From assembly GCF_033118175.1 (NCBI RefSeq), contig NC_083701.1:68037001-68101000 (forward strand): a stretch of DNA of 64,000 nucleotides, given 5' to 3'. The notes beneath the pieces are model-generated. The model was given only the letters and a program-made list of their open reading frames with translations, made no database searches and had not been told where the DNA came from. The position numbers and the translations under genes were made by a program. This document shows positions 32,093-45,269 of the stretch, in pieces. The stretch comes from Dama dama (taxonomy: Eukaryota > Chordata > Mammalia > Artiodactyla > Cervidae). The stretch's first letter is position 1, and every line of letters begins with the position of its first letter.

Positions 32093-33690
32093 AAGAGTGC
32101 ATCTCTGAGTTTTGACACATAAATACGCCTGTGTAGCCACCAGTCCAAGGTAGAGAACATTCCCGTCACTTGAAAAAGTTTTCTCTTGCCCTTTTGAAAT
32201 CGTGTACAAGCCCCAGCAAGTAAAATGCTGACTCAAGAGTTAATGAATGGGAAATGTGAAGATGGAGAAACAAAGAATAGCTATTGGGCTAGGGAGCTGG
32301 TAACAAGTTAGGCTATAATTCTGCCATACAACAGAATCACTAAACTTTCAGTTTCCTGAAAGATACAGCTAAAGGCCTGACGCACATTCTGAAGCAGTTT
32401 TTACAGGAAGCAGACCACCCTCCAATGAAAACTGCTGACCACAAGAACATAGACCCTAAACTAGTTGAAACCAGAAGGTTGAGGATGCTTGAAACCTCAC
32501 CTTGATGCCAGCCAATCTCCACGTGCTGATCACGCCCCGCTCCTTGAACACTAAAACTCCTCTCTCTTCTCTAAAAGGTGGGTCACACAGTTTTCAGGGC
32601 CTTAGCCCACTGTGGCCCCCTTTGCCTGGCAAAGCAATTAAAGCTTCTCTTGTTTACTCCACCTGAAACTCTGGCTCTGTGTTTCTATTCATCACTGGTG
32701 AGCAGAGGCCAAGTGTTGACAACATGGTCTTAGTCCAACCTTACCAACAGTAGCAACCACTATTCTGATTTCTCTGTAGATTAGTTTTGCTAAACCAGAA
32801 TTTCATGCAAACAGAATCACAGAGAACGGACTTTTCCGTGACTGGCTTCTTTCAGTCAACATAATGCAATTGAGCTTCATCCATGTTGTTGTGTATGTTG
32901 GTAGTTAGCTCCTTCCTACTGTTGAGTAGTATTCCGTTGAATGGTTATACCACAGTTTGTTTATCCATTCTCCTGTTGACGGTCAGTCATCTGGGTTGTT
33001 TTCAGTTTGGGGCTATAATGAATAAAACTTTTATATACATGTAATTTTATTGACCTTTGTTTTTATTTATCATTTTTTATCTGGGATTTTATTTACCCAG
33101 GAGTGGAATTTCTATATCATAATGTAGGCAGATATTTAAATTTATAAGAAATTGACAAATAATTTTCTGAAATGGTTGTGCCAGCCATGTATGAGAGTTA
33201 CAGTCCCTTGCTCCACATTCTTGCTAACACATAGTATTATAAGTTATTTTATTTTTTCATTTTAGCCATTCTTATGGATGGAAGTGGTCATTGTGGTTTT
33301 AATTTGAATTCACTCAGGGAACTTGATTGTCTTTTATATGCTTATTAGCCCTTCATATATCTTCTTTTACAAAGTGCTTGGTCAAGTCTTTTGCTCATTT
33401 TTATTGAGTTGTCTTTTTATTATTCAATTATAGGAATTCTTGATAGTTTCTGGATATAGATATAGATATATATACTGTGAATATTTCTCTATATGTGTGG
33501 CTTACCTTTTCGTTTTCTTGATGGTATCTTCTGAGGAAAAGAAATGGCAAATTTTTATAAAGTTCAATGGAACTTTTTTCTTTTATACTTAGCACTTGTT
33601 TGTTTTGTCTAGCACATTTTAGCAAACATATTCTCTTAAGTTTTCCTCTAGAAGCTTTATATTTTCAGGTTTTTGGTCAGGGCAATCCAT
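32093..33690 (-). mobile_element. Old L1 fragment, interrupted by an LTR
   Basis: Reversed L1M text runs from 'gtgtagccaccagtcc' and 'agaacattcccgtcacttga' through 'gagtagtattccgttgaatg' to 'tctagaagctttatattttc'. An LTR at about 32,226-32,724 separates the first 130 bp from the rest. Confidence 0.8.
32226..32724 (+). mobile_element. Solo LTR of an endogenous retrovirus
   Basis: About 500 bp, starting TGCTGA and ending TTGACAACA. It carries 'gcaattaaagcttctcttg', a polyadenylation-like signal in the position usual for class I LTRs, then 'ctggctctgtgtttctattc'. It lies within a continuous L1. No clear target duplication, so the left edge is uncertain. Confidence 0.65.
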
Positions 33691-33695
33691 GATCT

Positions 33696-34497
33696 AATGA
33701 GTCAACTCTTCACATCAGGTGGCCAAAGTATTAGAGTTTCAGCATCAGTCCTTCCAATGAATATTCAGGACTGACTTCCTTTAGGATGGACTGGCTGGAT
33801 CTCCTTGCAGTCCAAGGGACTCTCAAGAGTCTTCTCCAACACCACGGTTCAAAAGCATCTATTTTTCAGTGCTCAGTCTTCTGTATGATACAACTCTCAC
33901 ATCCATACATGACTACTGGAAAAACCATAGCTTTGACTATATGTACCTTTGTTGGCAAAGCAATGTCTCTGATTTTTAATAGACTGTCTAGGTTTGTCAT
34001 AGCTTTTCTTCTATGTCTTTTCTTAAAAGAAAATAAAGTTTGTCACTGTTTCCATTGTTTCCCCATCTGTTTGCCATGAAATGATGGGACTGGATGCCAT
34101 GATCTTAGTTTTCTGAATGTTGAGTTTTAAGCCAGCTTTTTCACTCTCCTCTTTCACATTCATCTAGAGACTCTTTAGTTCCTCTTCTATTTCTGCCAAA
34201 AAGACTTTTGATATTTGAGGTTTTATATCTGAGGTTTTTGATATTTCTCCAAGCAATCTTGTTTCCAGTGTGTGAGTCATCCAGCTTGGCATTTCTCAGG
34301 ATGTGCTCTGCATATAAGTTAAATAAGCAGGGTGATAATATACAGCCTTGATGTACTCTTTCCCCAATTTTGAGCCAGTCTGTTGTATGTCTGGTTCTAA
34401 TTGTTGTTTCTTGACCTGCATACAGATTTCTCAGGAGGCAGGTAAGGTGGTCTGGTATTTCCATCTCTTTAAGAATTTTCTGCAGTTTGTTGTTGAT
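33696..34497 (-). mobile_element. BovB LINE, internal fragment
   Basis: Minus-strand BovB covering the RT to pre-3' region. Unlike the other copies it lacks the canonical 3' end: it starts inside the element at 'aatgagtcaactcttcac'. Small deletions occur near 34,010 and 34,200-34,240. Confidence 0.88.
34141..34464 (-). pseudogene. BovB reverse transcriptase fragment
   Basis: About 107 codons with 'IPDHLTCLLRNLYAGQE' and a QGCILSPCLFNLYAEHI-like motif, typical of RTE reverse transcriptase. The following catalytic YADD region is not recognisable because of a local deletion. Confidence 0.8.
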
Positions 34498-35364
34498 TAT
34501 ATATATAAATTAGTGTCAAGATTTAAATTTATCTCTTGCCTCCAAAACCAGCAACATCTCACAGGCTGTGTTGCCTTTCTAGGTAGTTAGTCCCCTGTCC
34601 AAGCAGCATGCCATCAGAGGTAGGAGGGCAGTCAGAGAAAAACTGTTCAAGGCCCTTCAAACTACCAGTTTAATTATAATTGTAATCATAGTTTTGCCCA
34701 ATGGCTGGAAATACATATCAACCTCTAAAAGAGGCAGAGAGAAACAATGTAGAAAGGCTCATATTACTAACAACATAACTCACTGCCTCTCTACAGTATC
34801 TTCTCATCAAGAAAGGGTGAACAGTGGATGGATGAATGACCAAGGTGTGGATTCAGCATTAAATAATCCAAGATAAAGATTCATGTAGGGAAAACATGAA
34901 TCCTGATTCATTCTCACTGGCAAGAATTGTGCTGCCAAGTCAGCATCTGTTCCCTTTGTCTGATAAAGGTGAAAGCCCATCTCTAAGATGAGATACTTAG
35001 GGAAAGAAATAGAATCACACAACTCTGGTTTGCTGGAAGTAAACCAGACAGAACCTAACTTTTGCTGCTTTGCCCAGTTCACTGAATTTATAAAACAAAA
35101 GTAAAAATCAAGCCTTAGAAAGAAGAAGGGAGGAAGTACAGAGAGAAAACAAGATTCAAAGCTGCATCCGTGAGACTGCCCTAAGCTTTCCTAAATTTTT
35201 TCCCAAACCAGGAAGAACCATGAAGCGTTTATTTGTCTATTAATCAGAATTCTTTAAGTTTCAAGCAACAGAAACCCAACTCCAGCTGTTCAAGGAAAAA
35301 ATAAACATGTATTGTAGGCTTACAGGATTGGTAAGAGTAGATAGTGTCAAGTATGGCTGGATCT
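34498..35364. other. unassigned non-coding sequence
   Basis: Nothing recognised. Confidence 0.35.
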
Positions 35365-35940
35365 AGTTAAGGCAGCAATTCTCAAAATGTGGTCTGAGGA
35401 TCTTGGAGACTCACTGAGACCCGTTGGGGTCTGGAAGGTCAAAACCATTTTCATAACAACACTAAGATAAAGTCTTAGTCCCTTCCACTGTCAGCATCTT
35501 GAGACCATAGGGTTGTTTTTCTCTCACTAGGGAGGAGAGAGGATCCAGTTTCATTTTCTAATTAGACTTTGGGTCCAAGTTGTATTCAGTTTTCCATTTG
35601 TTCTCTTATAAATGTACAGTGAGATTTCCCAAGGGTCACATGACATGATATCAAACAGACAGAATGCAGGAATAGATAGCAAAATTCAATTGCTCTTCTA
35701 CTAAACTGACCATTTAGGGGGTTTTCAAGCGTGTAAAACAATGTCATGCTCTCCAGCAATTATTTTGTTTGAGATAATATTATTTTTCATAAAAATACAT
35801 TAATTATTTAAATAAGTAATGGAGCTATTGTTACTTTCAAATGAATTAATATTTTAATTTCTTTTCCAATTTTCAAATACAGTAAATATTGATAGATATA
35901 TCAATAATTCTTTGAAGTTCTCAATTAAAAAAAAATCAAG
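35365..35940. repeat. hAT-type DNA transposon relic
   Basis: 'gcagcaattctcaaaatgtg' at the left (terminal repeat like), then 'ttggggtctggaaggtcaaa', 'accattttcataacaacact' and late 'agtaaatattgatagatata' fit a nonautonomous hAT/Charlie-type element. The subfamily was not determined. Confidence 0.6.
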
Positions 35941-37084
35941 CCTTTCCTTCATGTCTAGCCATTTATTTCTGGGAGTCTATCTGTGTGCCCCAGACCTCTG
36001 GATGGCAGAGTTTCAGTTCATCATTTTGCCATTTTAACAGCTTTTCAGTTGTGCCCCATGTACTGAAAAGTTTGCAAACTCTGTGCAATGGCTTGATCTT
36101 AGAACTGTAAACATTTTCAATGTGATGAGGCATTTATAAACTGGAAGTACAGCTAGGGTCCAGTACTTCCAGGTATAACATATACTACCAAGAGGTTCTT
36201 AATAAGATACATTGTAGATTTCTCCTGCCTTTGAGTGGGATCATGTGAGTTTTTATGAGTTCACCCATGAGTCATGAGCATGAGACTTTAAGCAGACAAA
36301 GTGGGATCTTCATCTAGATTGATAAATCCTATAAAATCCATCCCACAACAGTGTCAGGAGGCAGTTTTGCAGAAGATGTTGATAGACATTTTGTAAAAAT
36401 TTTTAGCTCTGATGTGGTGAGATCACAGCACTTTCCTGGTATTTTCTACATTATACATATCTGTGTAACAGCAAAAAAAAAAAAAAAAGATTAAAATAAT
36501 CTAGAATAGAAATACAGTTTATGAAGTAAAATGCCTTTAACTTTTATTCATTCACTCCCCAATCATTTTTTGATCACCTGTTATGTGGCAGGAACTCTTG
36601 CTTGCTATTTAAACATGACCTGCTTACAAGGCTCTTAATCCCATCCCACCATTCTAAGCAGCTTATCAAAGTAGTCTTTCCAAACATTTATAGTTCACTC
36701 CCTGAGTGGATCCGGTTAGTGCAATTTTCTTCAGTTCCTCGGAGTCTAGTAATGCTTTCCTTTACCCCCTTGGTTGCCCACCCTTTAATCTTCCTCTGCA
36801 CCCACTTCTTGTTTGAAACAGACTTTGCTCAGCACTTTGCCAAAACATATTCTCATCATGCACCACCAAACTGATACCCCAAAATGTTTCCTTTTCCCAG
36901 CTTGATCTCCACACATCTCAGCATCTGGTGTCCATGTATTCCTGGATTACATTCAAGCCACACCTCAGTATGTGTCCTGGTCACATGGTTGTTACAATTT
37001 TGAATATCACTCTTACATGTATTGCTGTGTAACCAATTTGCATTTATAAAACCACTGTAAATACTCTTCTTTCATTCATTTGCC
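35941..37084. other. unassigned; possible L2/MIR scrap at 36,540-36,600
   Basis: 'ttattcattcactccccaat' and 'gttatgtggcaggaactctt' hint at an L2/MIR end. An A-rich run lies at 36,473-36,488. The rest is not recognised. Confidence 0.35.
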
Positions 37085-37215
37085 ATACTGAGACATGTTA
37101 GAGGGCAGAGGCTATTTATAAATAAACATAGATGTATAGATATAGATATTTATGTCTAGTGCAGTACCAAATGATGGATCATTAACACATTTGTCCATGA
37201 CAGTTTGAATTTAAG
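37085..37215 (+). repeat. L2 3' end relic
   Basis: 'agagggcagaggctattta' and 'agtgcagtaccaaatgatgg' fit the degraded L2 tail. Confidence 0.45.
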
Positions 37216-37355
37216 AGGAAAAGAGAAATACCATTTAAATACCATTTAACCCTTTACTTAAAACTTCTCTCTACACTGTGTTTAATGCGATGTTTAAACT
37301 CTTCTATTTTTCTGAAAATAGAAAATATTTAATGCCATACAGAAAATATTTATAT

Positions 37356-37673
37356 TCATTTCAATTCAGTCGCTGAGTTGCGTCCAACTCTTTGTGACCC
37401 CATGGACTGTGGCATGCAGGCTTCCCTGTCTATCACCAGCTCCTGAACCTTGCTCAAACTCATGTCCCTTGAGTAGGTGATGGCATCCAAACATCTTATC
37501 CTCTGTCATCCCCTTCTCCGCCCACTTTCAATCTTTCCCAGCATCAGGGTCTTTTTCAATGAGTCAGTTCTTTGCATCAGGTGGCTGAAGTATTGGAGCT
37601 TCAGCTTCAGCATCAGTCCTTCCAATGAATATTCAGGACTGATTTCCTTTAGGAGTGACTGGTTTGATCTCCT
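37356..37673 (-). mobile_element. BovB LINE, 5'-truncated
   Basis: From 'caattcagtcgctgagttgc' to 'tgactggtttgatctcctt', the minus-strand 3' 320 bp of BovB. Confidence 0.9.
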
Positions 37674-38354
37674 TTTTAACAACATTTGAGAGATCTGTTG
37701 TCAACTTCATGCAGGTGAAAGCTTCTGTGAGATGAACAAGACCTTCTTTCAATGGTAGTGCAAGCTTCTCTGTCAGAAATTGTACAAAATTATAGCAACT
37801 CATTGCATTGGACCTCCACAGTTTTATCAGAGGCACTGAGAGAAAATACTCATAGCAATCCATCACAAGGAATGGGAATTCTGCAAGATGCTAAGATATC
37901 TTCACTTAGTCATCAAGTCCATGTAACTTTAGGTGATGTGAGCTCTCATCTAAGTCCTAGACTTCACCCTAATGGATGTTGAACAGACACACTCACAAGA
38001 TAGCCCTAACTCTTGTGAAACCTGCAGTCTTCATCCTCAAAAATGCTTCACACAAATGGGGCAACTAACAAATATTTACTGAATAAAATTGAGGAATTGA
38101 ATGAATGGAATTGGACTCTGTAGCCAGGGGTTGCTACTGTCCTCAAATGATAATAAGATTAAATGATGAGAATTACACTTTCTAACTCTAGCACTGGTCC
38201 TGGGGGAAATGATTTTGAGTCCTGTGGATAGTCAGTAATTTATCTTTCTCTTTAAGTCTTTCCTGTTTGCTTATTTCAAGATAGAATTAAAGCCTACCAG
38301 CAAGTACATTTCAGAAAGGAGGTTAATTTGCAGATGAAGATTCTCTAAAGCAGA
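37674..38354. other. unassigned; L2 tail at about 38,040-38,105
   Basis: 'aacaaatatttactgaataa' with 'gaatgaatgg' resembles an L2 3' end. The remainder is not recognised. Confidence 0.35.
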
Positions 38355-38905
38355 CATTCTTCAAATAGGCATCAAACTATTCATAAGAACCAAAATGTTC
38401 ACCAACAGATGAATGGATAAAGAAGATGTGACACATATATACAATGGAATATTACTCAGCCATGAAAAAGAATGAAATAATGACATTTGCAGAAACATGG
38501 ATGGACCTAGAGATGATCATACTAAATGAAATGAGTCAGAAAGAGAAAGACAAATATCATAATATATCACTCATATGTGGAGTCAAAATATGACATAAAT
38601 GAACATATCTACCAAACAGAAACACACTCACAGACATAGAGAACAGACTTGTGGTGGCCAAGGGGAATGGGGGTTGGGGAGAGGTGGGATGGGAATTTGA
38701 GATCAGCAGATGCACACTATTATATATGGAATGGATAAATAACAAGGTCCTACTATATGGTATAGGGAACTGTCTTCAATGTCTTGTAATAAATCACAAT
38801 AAATAAGAAAAATAGTATATATTTACATGTATATACATATATATACATTTTAACCACAAAAATTAATACAACACTATAAATCAATTATACTTCAATAAAA
38901 TAACA
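38355..38905 (+). mobile_element. L1 3' end, artiodactyl type
   Basis: 'gaatggataaagaagatgtg', 'aatggaatattactcagcca', 'aaatatcataatatatcact' and 'tcaattatacttcaataaaa' give the ORF2 end and 3' UTR up to the poly(A) signal region. Confidence 0.85.
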
Positions 38906-39604
38906 CTGTTATAAGGCATCAACTCACTTCCCTGGGTGAAAGCCACATGTGATTATTTGCTCAGTCCTCTCATTCCCTGTTAATTCCTTTTCTCCCTTTC
39001 TAGTTGTATAACAGCAGAAAGTAAGAGATCAAAATCCCTCTATCCTGTTCCCAACCAAAATAACAGAAATCCTGAATCATAGCACCCCAAGGCCCAAATA
39101 CTAAATCTGATTTCTTCTCCATCTACTCCAGAAAGAAGTAGATGCTTTCTGCAGAGAAAGTGACTGGAAGAGATATGAGATCTTGCGTGAAACCCTGTGT
39201 CTCCTAGTGAATCTTCAAGGGCCAACTGAAATCATAAACAGAGGCAGCTGGTTTCTGATCGCTGCATATGTCACCTTGGGACAGACATGTTCGCAGCCTG
39301 GATGAACAGGAAAGAAACACCAGATGTGCGAGAGTGGTGCAGAAGGGTGGGTAAAAGGACATTAGGATTAAACCTGACCTTTCTCCTTGCTCCAAAGGAT
39401 GAGACGATCCTAATGCTACAGACATTTATTTGTACTAACAAGCTCTTATTTCAAAATGCAATTACGCACGAGATGATTAACCCTACAGCACTGGCGATTG
39501 CATTAAACTCAATTAAGTCCTCTGCAATCAGAATCATTATTTGGGTACAGAGGGGGAAAAAAGATGCACATTGCAGTTACCAGGAGATGGAAAAGAAAAT
39601 GATC
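38906..39604. other. unassigned; low-repeat
   Basis: No repeat seen. The part at 39,430-39,540 looks complex and homeobox-site rich ('aattaagtcctctgcaatca'), which may mark a conserved noncoding element, but this is a guess. Confidence 0.3.
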
Positions 39605-39830
39605 TAGGGCACAATTTCCCAAATCTGCTGCATAAAATCTATCAGAAAAGCTTCTTAAAAACACAGATTCCCTTTTCCTTCTCCCCACCTCACACCAGCT
39701 CTGAATCAGGAAAGACTGATGTAGGGGCCAGGACTCAACATGATAAAAAGCTTCCTGGGTTGTCTGATGCTGGCAGCCCAGGAATGGGCATTGAGGAAGC
39801 ACAGGTCTTGGACACTGGTTTGCTGCCCTA
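39605..39830. repeat. MER5-like hAT relic
   Basis: 'cttcttaaaaacacagattc', 'agctctgaatcaggaaagac' and 'agcttcctgggttgtctgat' match the MER5/MER20 layout. Confidence 0.45.
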
Positions 39831-41640
39831 ATCAAAATTCAGTCTGATCTTCAGCTTGACAGACGTTAAATTTGACATTGCACTAATGCTGATTGGGACT
39901 GATCCACCTACAAAGTTCACAGGAACTTATGTATAAACCAGAATGCCAGCTCAGTAATTATAAGGAGGGCTAACCCTTCTCGGAGATCAAAATACCCATG
40001 TTTGCCATACAGAACACCTGGACAACCACACGTTTAATCAGATGGTTGCCTGCTATTGATCTATGAAATCAGATCTAACAGGTGTTCCCAATGGCATTTT
40101 CATTCAAGCTACAGAAGCAAAGCAGTAATCCTTGTACCACTGATGAATAGGCATACTGATGTATGCCTCAGACCAGATCTCCTTAACTGTGGCCAGAGCT
40201 GGAGATACATTGCCAAATTCTTGCCCTCAGGCATACTTTTCTAGATTCTGTATCTCCTAAAAGCAAACCCAGGGAAGGTTCTGCTGCTCACCGTGCTCAG
40301 GCAGCTTGCCTCTTCGGGGCAGATTTTCCAGCCTCGACTGGAGTGGTGTTGTGCCATCCCTAGTGGGCATGACCAGACACTTCCTGGGATGTTGCTTCTT
40401 ACTCTGTTTTATAAAATAGTGTGTACTTTACATAACAAGGAAAGCTTTACTTAAAAAGTTATCTACGTGCAAAACTGCAGGTGATGAAAAGTTTTCATTG
40501 TTGGTTAATTGATTTGCAATGAAAATGATATTGTCATCCAGATTTTGCTAACATTTTTTGTTTTTAAGATGTTTAGTCTCTCTTATAATAGCGCACATAC
40601 ATTTTACTAAATTTCCAGTTTCTTTGTTGAACTCACATTCCATTCATGCTTCTCTGGTCCCCTATGTCATACTCCATGTGCTCACACCACCAGTATCTTG
40701 GTGACTCCTCAGATGGGATAAATTTATTATCTATCCTGCTGTGATCTGACGCTCAATCTTGTGAACTTACCTCCCAGTGGGGAGGAGACTTGTAATACAT
40801 GTATAATAAGAATCAAAAAAATAAGAAAGTGTGAATGCTTTGAAGAAACTAAACTAGACCAGACGGTAGAAAGGGGTAGAAAGACTGGAGCTGGCAGTTG
40901 GTCAAGGAAGCCTTCTCTTCAGATGTGACATTTATGTTGAGAGACAGAGCCTCATAAGTATACCCTCAAAGCATATTTATTTCCAAAGCCACACATATAT
41001 CTCCATCGTGAATACAGACATTGTTTAACTAAAAGATTCAGTACGCGGTTTTGCTAAATTTGTTATGAACAGCTACAGGGGAAAATAAATGTCTAGATAG
41101 TTTGAAAACTATTCCACTGCTAAATACAAGAAATACCGGGTACAATATAACAAATATTTATAAATATACTGTTTCTAAATGAAATATATATTTAAATTAA
41201 GAGATGGGCTCACAATAAACTAAAAGAAATCATCAGTCACCAAAAATAATAAGGAAAATGAAAGCCAGTAAGGTCAACATGAGACTTGGAACTTCAGCTA
41301 CTGCAGGGAAGGAGTTTGGATACTAATCCCTACCTAGGAACAGGAGATAAAGCCTTCAGCCTGAGAGACAAGAAGTTGGAACTGAAACTGCAACATGAAG
41401 CCAGGATAAAAGACTGCAGAATTTTAAAATAAATTTTTAAAAAATCCATCAGCTTTGGATAGGAGTTTGTTTGTTTGTTTGTTTTTAAGATCTCCCTGAG
41501 GATTTATAGCCACATAACCATCTGGTGTTCAAATTCATGCCATAAGCGAGATGTGGAAAACTTTAAATTGAGATAATAGCATAAAATGTAGAGTTTAGCT
41601 GGTGATGGTCCTGGACTGTCTTACAAAAGCATAAACAACA
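39831..41640. other. Mostly unassigned
   Basis: An L2 scrap (minus) may lie at 40,895-40,955 ('ggaagccttctcttcagatg'). (TTTG)n occurs near 41,466-41,484. Otherwise nothing is recognised. Confidence 0.35.
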
Positions 41641-42097
41641 CCTCTTGAAGAAGATTCCCTTAATGTGTCTCTGTCAGAATTTCAAGAGATTAAATTTTAA
41701 TGAGGCCAAGTTCGTGGTCTAAAACTGCAAAACATATGAGGAAACAGTAATGTGAAAAAGAGTATGCAAACAGTATAGAAGACAGAATTAGAATTTTAAA
41801 TGTCATAATCCTTGAATAGGAGTGATCTTTAAAAGGATTTAAAGGATTAGCTATATAAAAGAAGGTCTCAAGGGAAAAGTACAAGATTCTCTGAAAAAAG
41901 ATCAAGCTGACCTTTAAAATAGAGTGAAATAGAACTTTTAGAAATTAAAATTATGGCAATAAAAGCTAAAACTTGTTGGATGTGAAAATATTTACATATT
42001 ACATATCTAACAATGGACTTGTATCTGGAATATGTAAAGAACTCTCTAAATAAATTATTAATACATATAATAATTTAGATGGATCTCAAAGACATTA

Positions 42098-45000
42098 TCT
42101 TCTTCATGGATCACAGCTTAGTCATGGTGATAGGGCCTGTGTAACTCAATAAATCTATGAGCCGTGCCACGCAGGGCCACCCAAGATGGACGAGGCATAG
42201 TGAAGAGTTCTGACAAAATGTAGTCTATTGGAGGAGGACATGGCAAAACACTCCAGTATTCTTGCCACAAGAACCCCATGAACTGTATGAAAAAGAAAAA
42301 AAAATATATGACACCAGAGGATGCACCCCTCCCAAGTTGGAAGGTGTCCAATATGCTACTGGGAAGAGCAAAGGGTAATTTAATAGCTCCAGAAAGAATG
42401 AAGAGGCTGGTCCAAAGCAGAAATGATGCTCAGTTGTGGATATGTCTGATAATGAAAGTGAAGTTTAGTGCTTTAAAGAACAATCAAGGTAAATTGGACA
42501 TAGTAAAGTAGGAAATGTGGGCAAGAGTGAACACTGACATCTTAAGAATCAGTGAACTAAAATAGAGGGGAATGGGTGAATTTAATTCGGATGACATTAG
42601 ATCTGTGGGCAAGAATCTCTTAGAAGAAATGGAATAACACTATAGTCAACAAAAGATTCTGAAATGCAGTACCTGGATGCACTCTCAAAAGCAACAGAAT
42701 GATCTTGGTTTGTTTCCAAAGCAAACAATTCAACACAGCACAGTAATCAATCAGCACAGTAATCCATCCCAACCACTGATGCTGAAGAAGCTAAAGTTGA
42801 CCAGTTCTAGGAATACCTACACGATCTTCTAGAACTAACACTAAAAAAAGATGTCCTTTTCATCCTAAGGTGATTAGAATGCAAAAGTAAGAAGTCCAAG
42901 ATACCTGGAGTAACAAGCAAGTTTGGCCTTGGAATACAAAATGAAGTGGGGCAAAGGCTAACAGAGTTTTGTCAAGAGAACACACAAATTTCCAACAACA
43001 CAAGGGACGACTCTACACATGGACATCACCAAATGGTTAATACTGAAATAAAATTGATTACATTTTTTGAATGGGAATATGGAGAAGCTCTATACAGACA
43101 GCAAAAGCAAGAGCTGGAGCTGACTGTGGCTTAGATCATCAGCTCCTTATTGGCAAATTCAGACTTAAAATAAAGAAAGGGAAAACCACTAGGCCATTCA
43201 GGTATGACCTAAATCAAATTCGTTATAATTATACAGTGATGAATAGATTCAAGTGATTAGATCAGGTAGATACAGTGCCTTGAGAACTACAAGCAGAGGT
43301 TCATAGCATTGTACAGGAGTAAGGGACCAAAACCATCCCAAAGAAAAAGAAATGCAAGAAGGCAAAGTGGTTGTCTGAGGAGACTTTACAAACAGCTGAG
43401 GAAGAAAGAGAAGCAAAAAAAGCAAGGGAGAAAGGGAAAGACATATCCAACTGAATGCAGAGATCCAGAGGATAGCAAAGAGAGATAAGAAGCCCTTCTT
43501 CAATGAACAATGCAAAGCAGTAGAGGAAAGCAATAGAATGGGAAAGACTAGAGATGTCGTCAAGGAAATTGGAGATTTCAGCAGAATATTTCATGCAAGC
43601 ATGGGCAAAATAAGGGAGAGAAATGGTAAGGACCTAACTTAGGCAGAAAAAATTAAGAAGTGGTGGCAAGAATGCACAAAAGAACTATACAAAAAGATCT
43701 TAATGGCCAGGATAACGAGGATGGTGTGGTCACTCACCTAGAGCCAGACATCTTGGAGTTTGAAGTCAAGTGGGCTTTAAGAAGCATTAGTATAAACAAG
43801 GCTAGTGGAGGTGATGGAATTCCAGCTGAACTATTTCAAATCCTAAAAGATGATGCTGTTACAATGCTGCACTCAATATGTCAGCAAATTGGAAAACTCA
43901 GCATGGCCACCGGACAGATAAAGGTCAGTTTTCATTACAATCCCAAGAAGGGCAGTGTCAAAGAATGTTCAAACCATCAGACAATTGCATTCATTTTGCA
44001 TGCTAGTAAAGTTATGCTCAATATCCTTCAAGCTAAGCTTCAGCAGTATGTGAACCGAGAATTTCCAGATGTACAAGCCAGGTTTAGAAAAGGCAGAGGA
44101 ACCAGAGATCAAATTGCCAACATTCTCTGGATCATAAAGAAAGCAGAGAATTCCAGAAAAACATCTACTTCTGCTTCATTGACTATGGTAAAGCCTTTGA
44201 CCATGTGGATCACAATAAACTGGAAAACTCTTAAAGAGATGGGAATACCAGACCATGTTACCTGTCTCCTGAGAAACCTGTATATGAGTCCAGAAGCAAT
44301 AGTTAGAATCTTACATGGAACAACTGACTGGTTAAAACTGGGAAAGGAGTTCAACAAGGCTGTATATTGTCACCCTGTTTATTTAACTTACATGCAGAGT
44401 ACATCATGAAAAAGGCTGGGCTGGATGAATCACAAGTTGGAATCAAGATAGCTGGAAGAAATATCACCAACCTCAGATACATAGATGATAATCACTCTAA
44501 TGGCAGAAACTGAAGAGGAACTAAAAAAGCCTCTTGATGAGGGTAAAAGAGGAGAGTGAAAAAGCTGCCTTAAAACTCAACGTTCAGAAAACAAAGATCA
44601 TGGCATCTGTTCCCATCCCATCACTTCATGGCACACAGATGGGGAGAAAGGGGAAACAGTGACATATTTTATTTTCCTGGGCTCCAAAATCCCTGAGGAC
44701 AGTGACTGCAACCATGAAATTAAAAGATACTTGCTCCTTGGAAGAAAAGCTATAATAAACCTAGACAGTATATTTAAAAGCAGAGACATCACTTTGCCAA
44801 CAAAGGTCCACATAATCAAAGCTATGATTTTTTTCCAGTAGTCATGTATGGATGTGAGAGTTGGATCATAAGGAAGGCTGAATGCCAAAGAATTGATGTT
44901 TTTGAATCATGGTGCTGGAGAAGACTCTTGAAAGCCCCTTGGACTGCAAGGAGATCAAAGCAGTCAATCCTAAAGGAAATCAACCCTGAACATTCATTGG

Positions 45001-45269
45001 AAGGGCTGATGCTGAAGCTGAAGCTCCATACTTTGGTCACTTGATGCAAAGAGCTAACTCACTGGAAAAGACCCTGATGCTGGGAAAGATTGAAGGCAAA
45101 AAGAGAAGAGGGCAGCAGAGGATAAATTGGTTAGATAGCATCACTGACTCAATGGACATGAATTTGAGCAAACTCCAGGAATAGTGAAGAACAGGAAGCC
45201 TGGCATGCTGCAGTCCATCAGGTAGCGAAGAGTCAGACATGACTTAGCATCTGAACAACAGCAACAACT
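42098..45269 (+). mobile_element. BovB (RTE) LINE, near full length, decayed
   Basis: About 3.17 kb in plus orientation, from the 5' 'cacagcttagtcatggtgat' and 'cacgcagggccacccaagat' regions through the endonuclease and RT coding parts to the 3' end 'agtcagacatgacttagc' and an A-rich tail. Exact 9-bp target duplication AAGACATTA at 42,089-42,097 and 45,270-45,278. Endonuclease frames carry many stops, so it is dead. BovB is the element known to have moved between reptiles and ruminants by horizontal transfer. Confidence 0.95.
43660..44489 (+). pseudogene. BovB reverse transcriptase, frameshifted
   Basis: An open stretch of about 249 codons includes 'EPDILEFEVKWALRSI', 'KASGGDGIPAELFQILKDDA' and 'GTRDQIANILWIIKKAE'. 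Frame changes occur after about 44,150 and at about 44,345. The catalytic YADD box appears as Tyr-Ile-Asp-Asp at 44,478-44,489 in another frame. It is the RT core of the 42.1-45.3 kb BovB. Confidence 0.9.
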
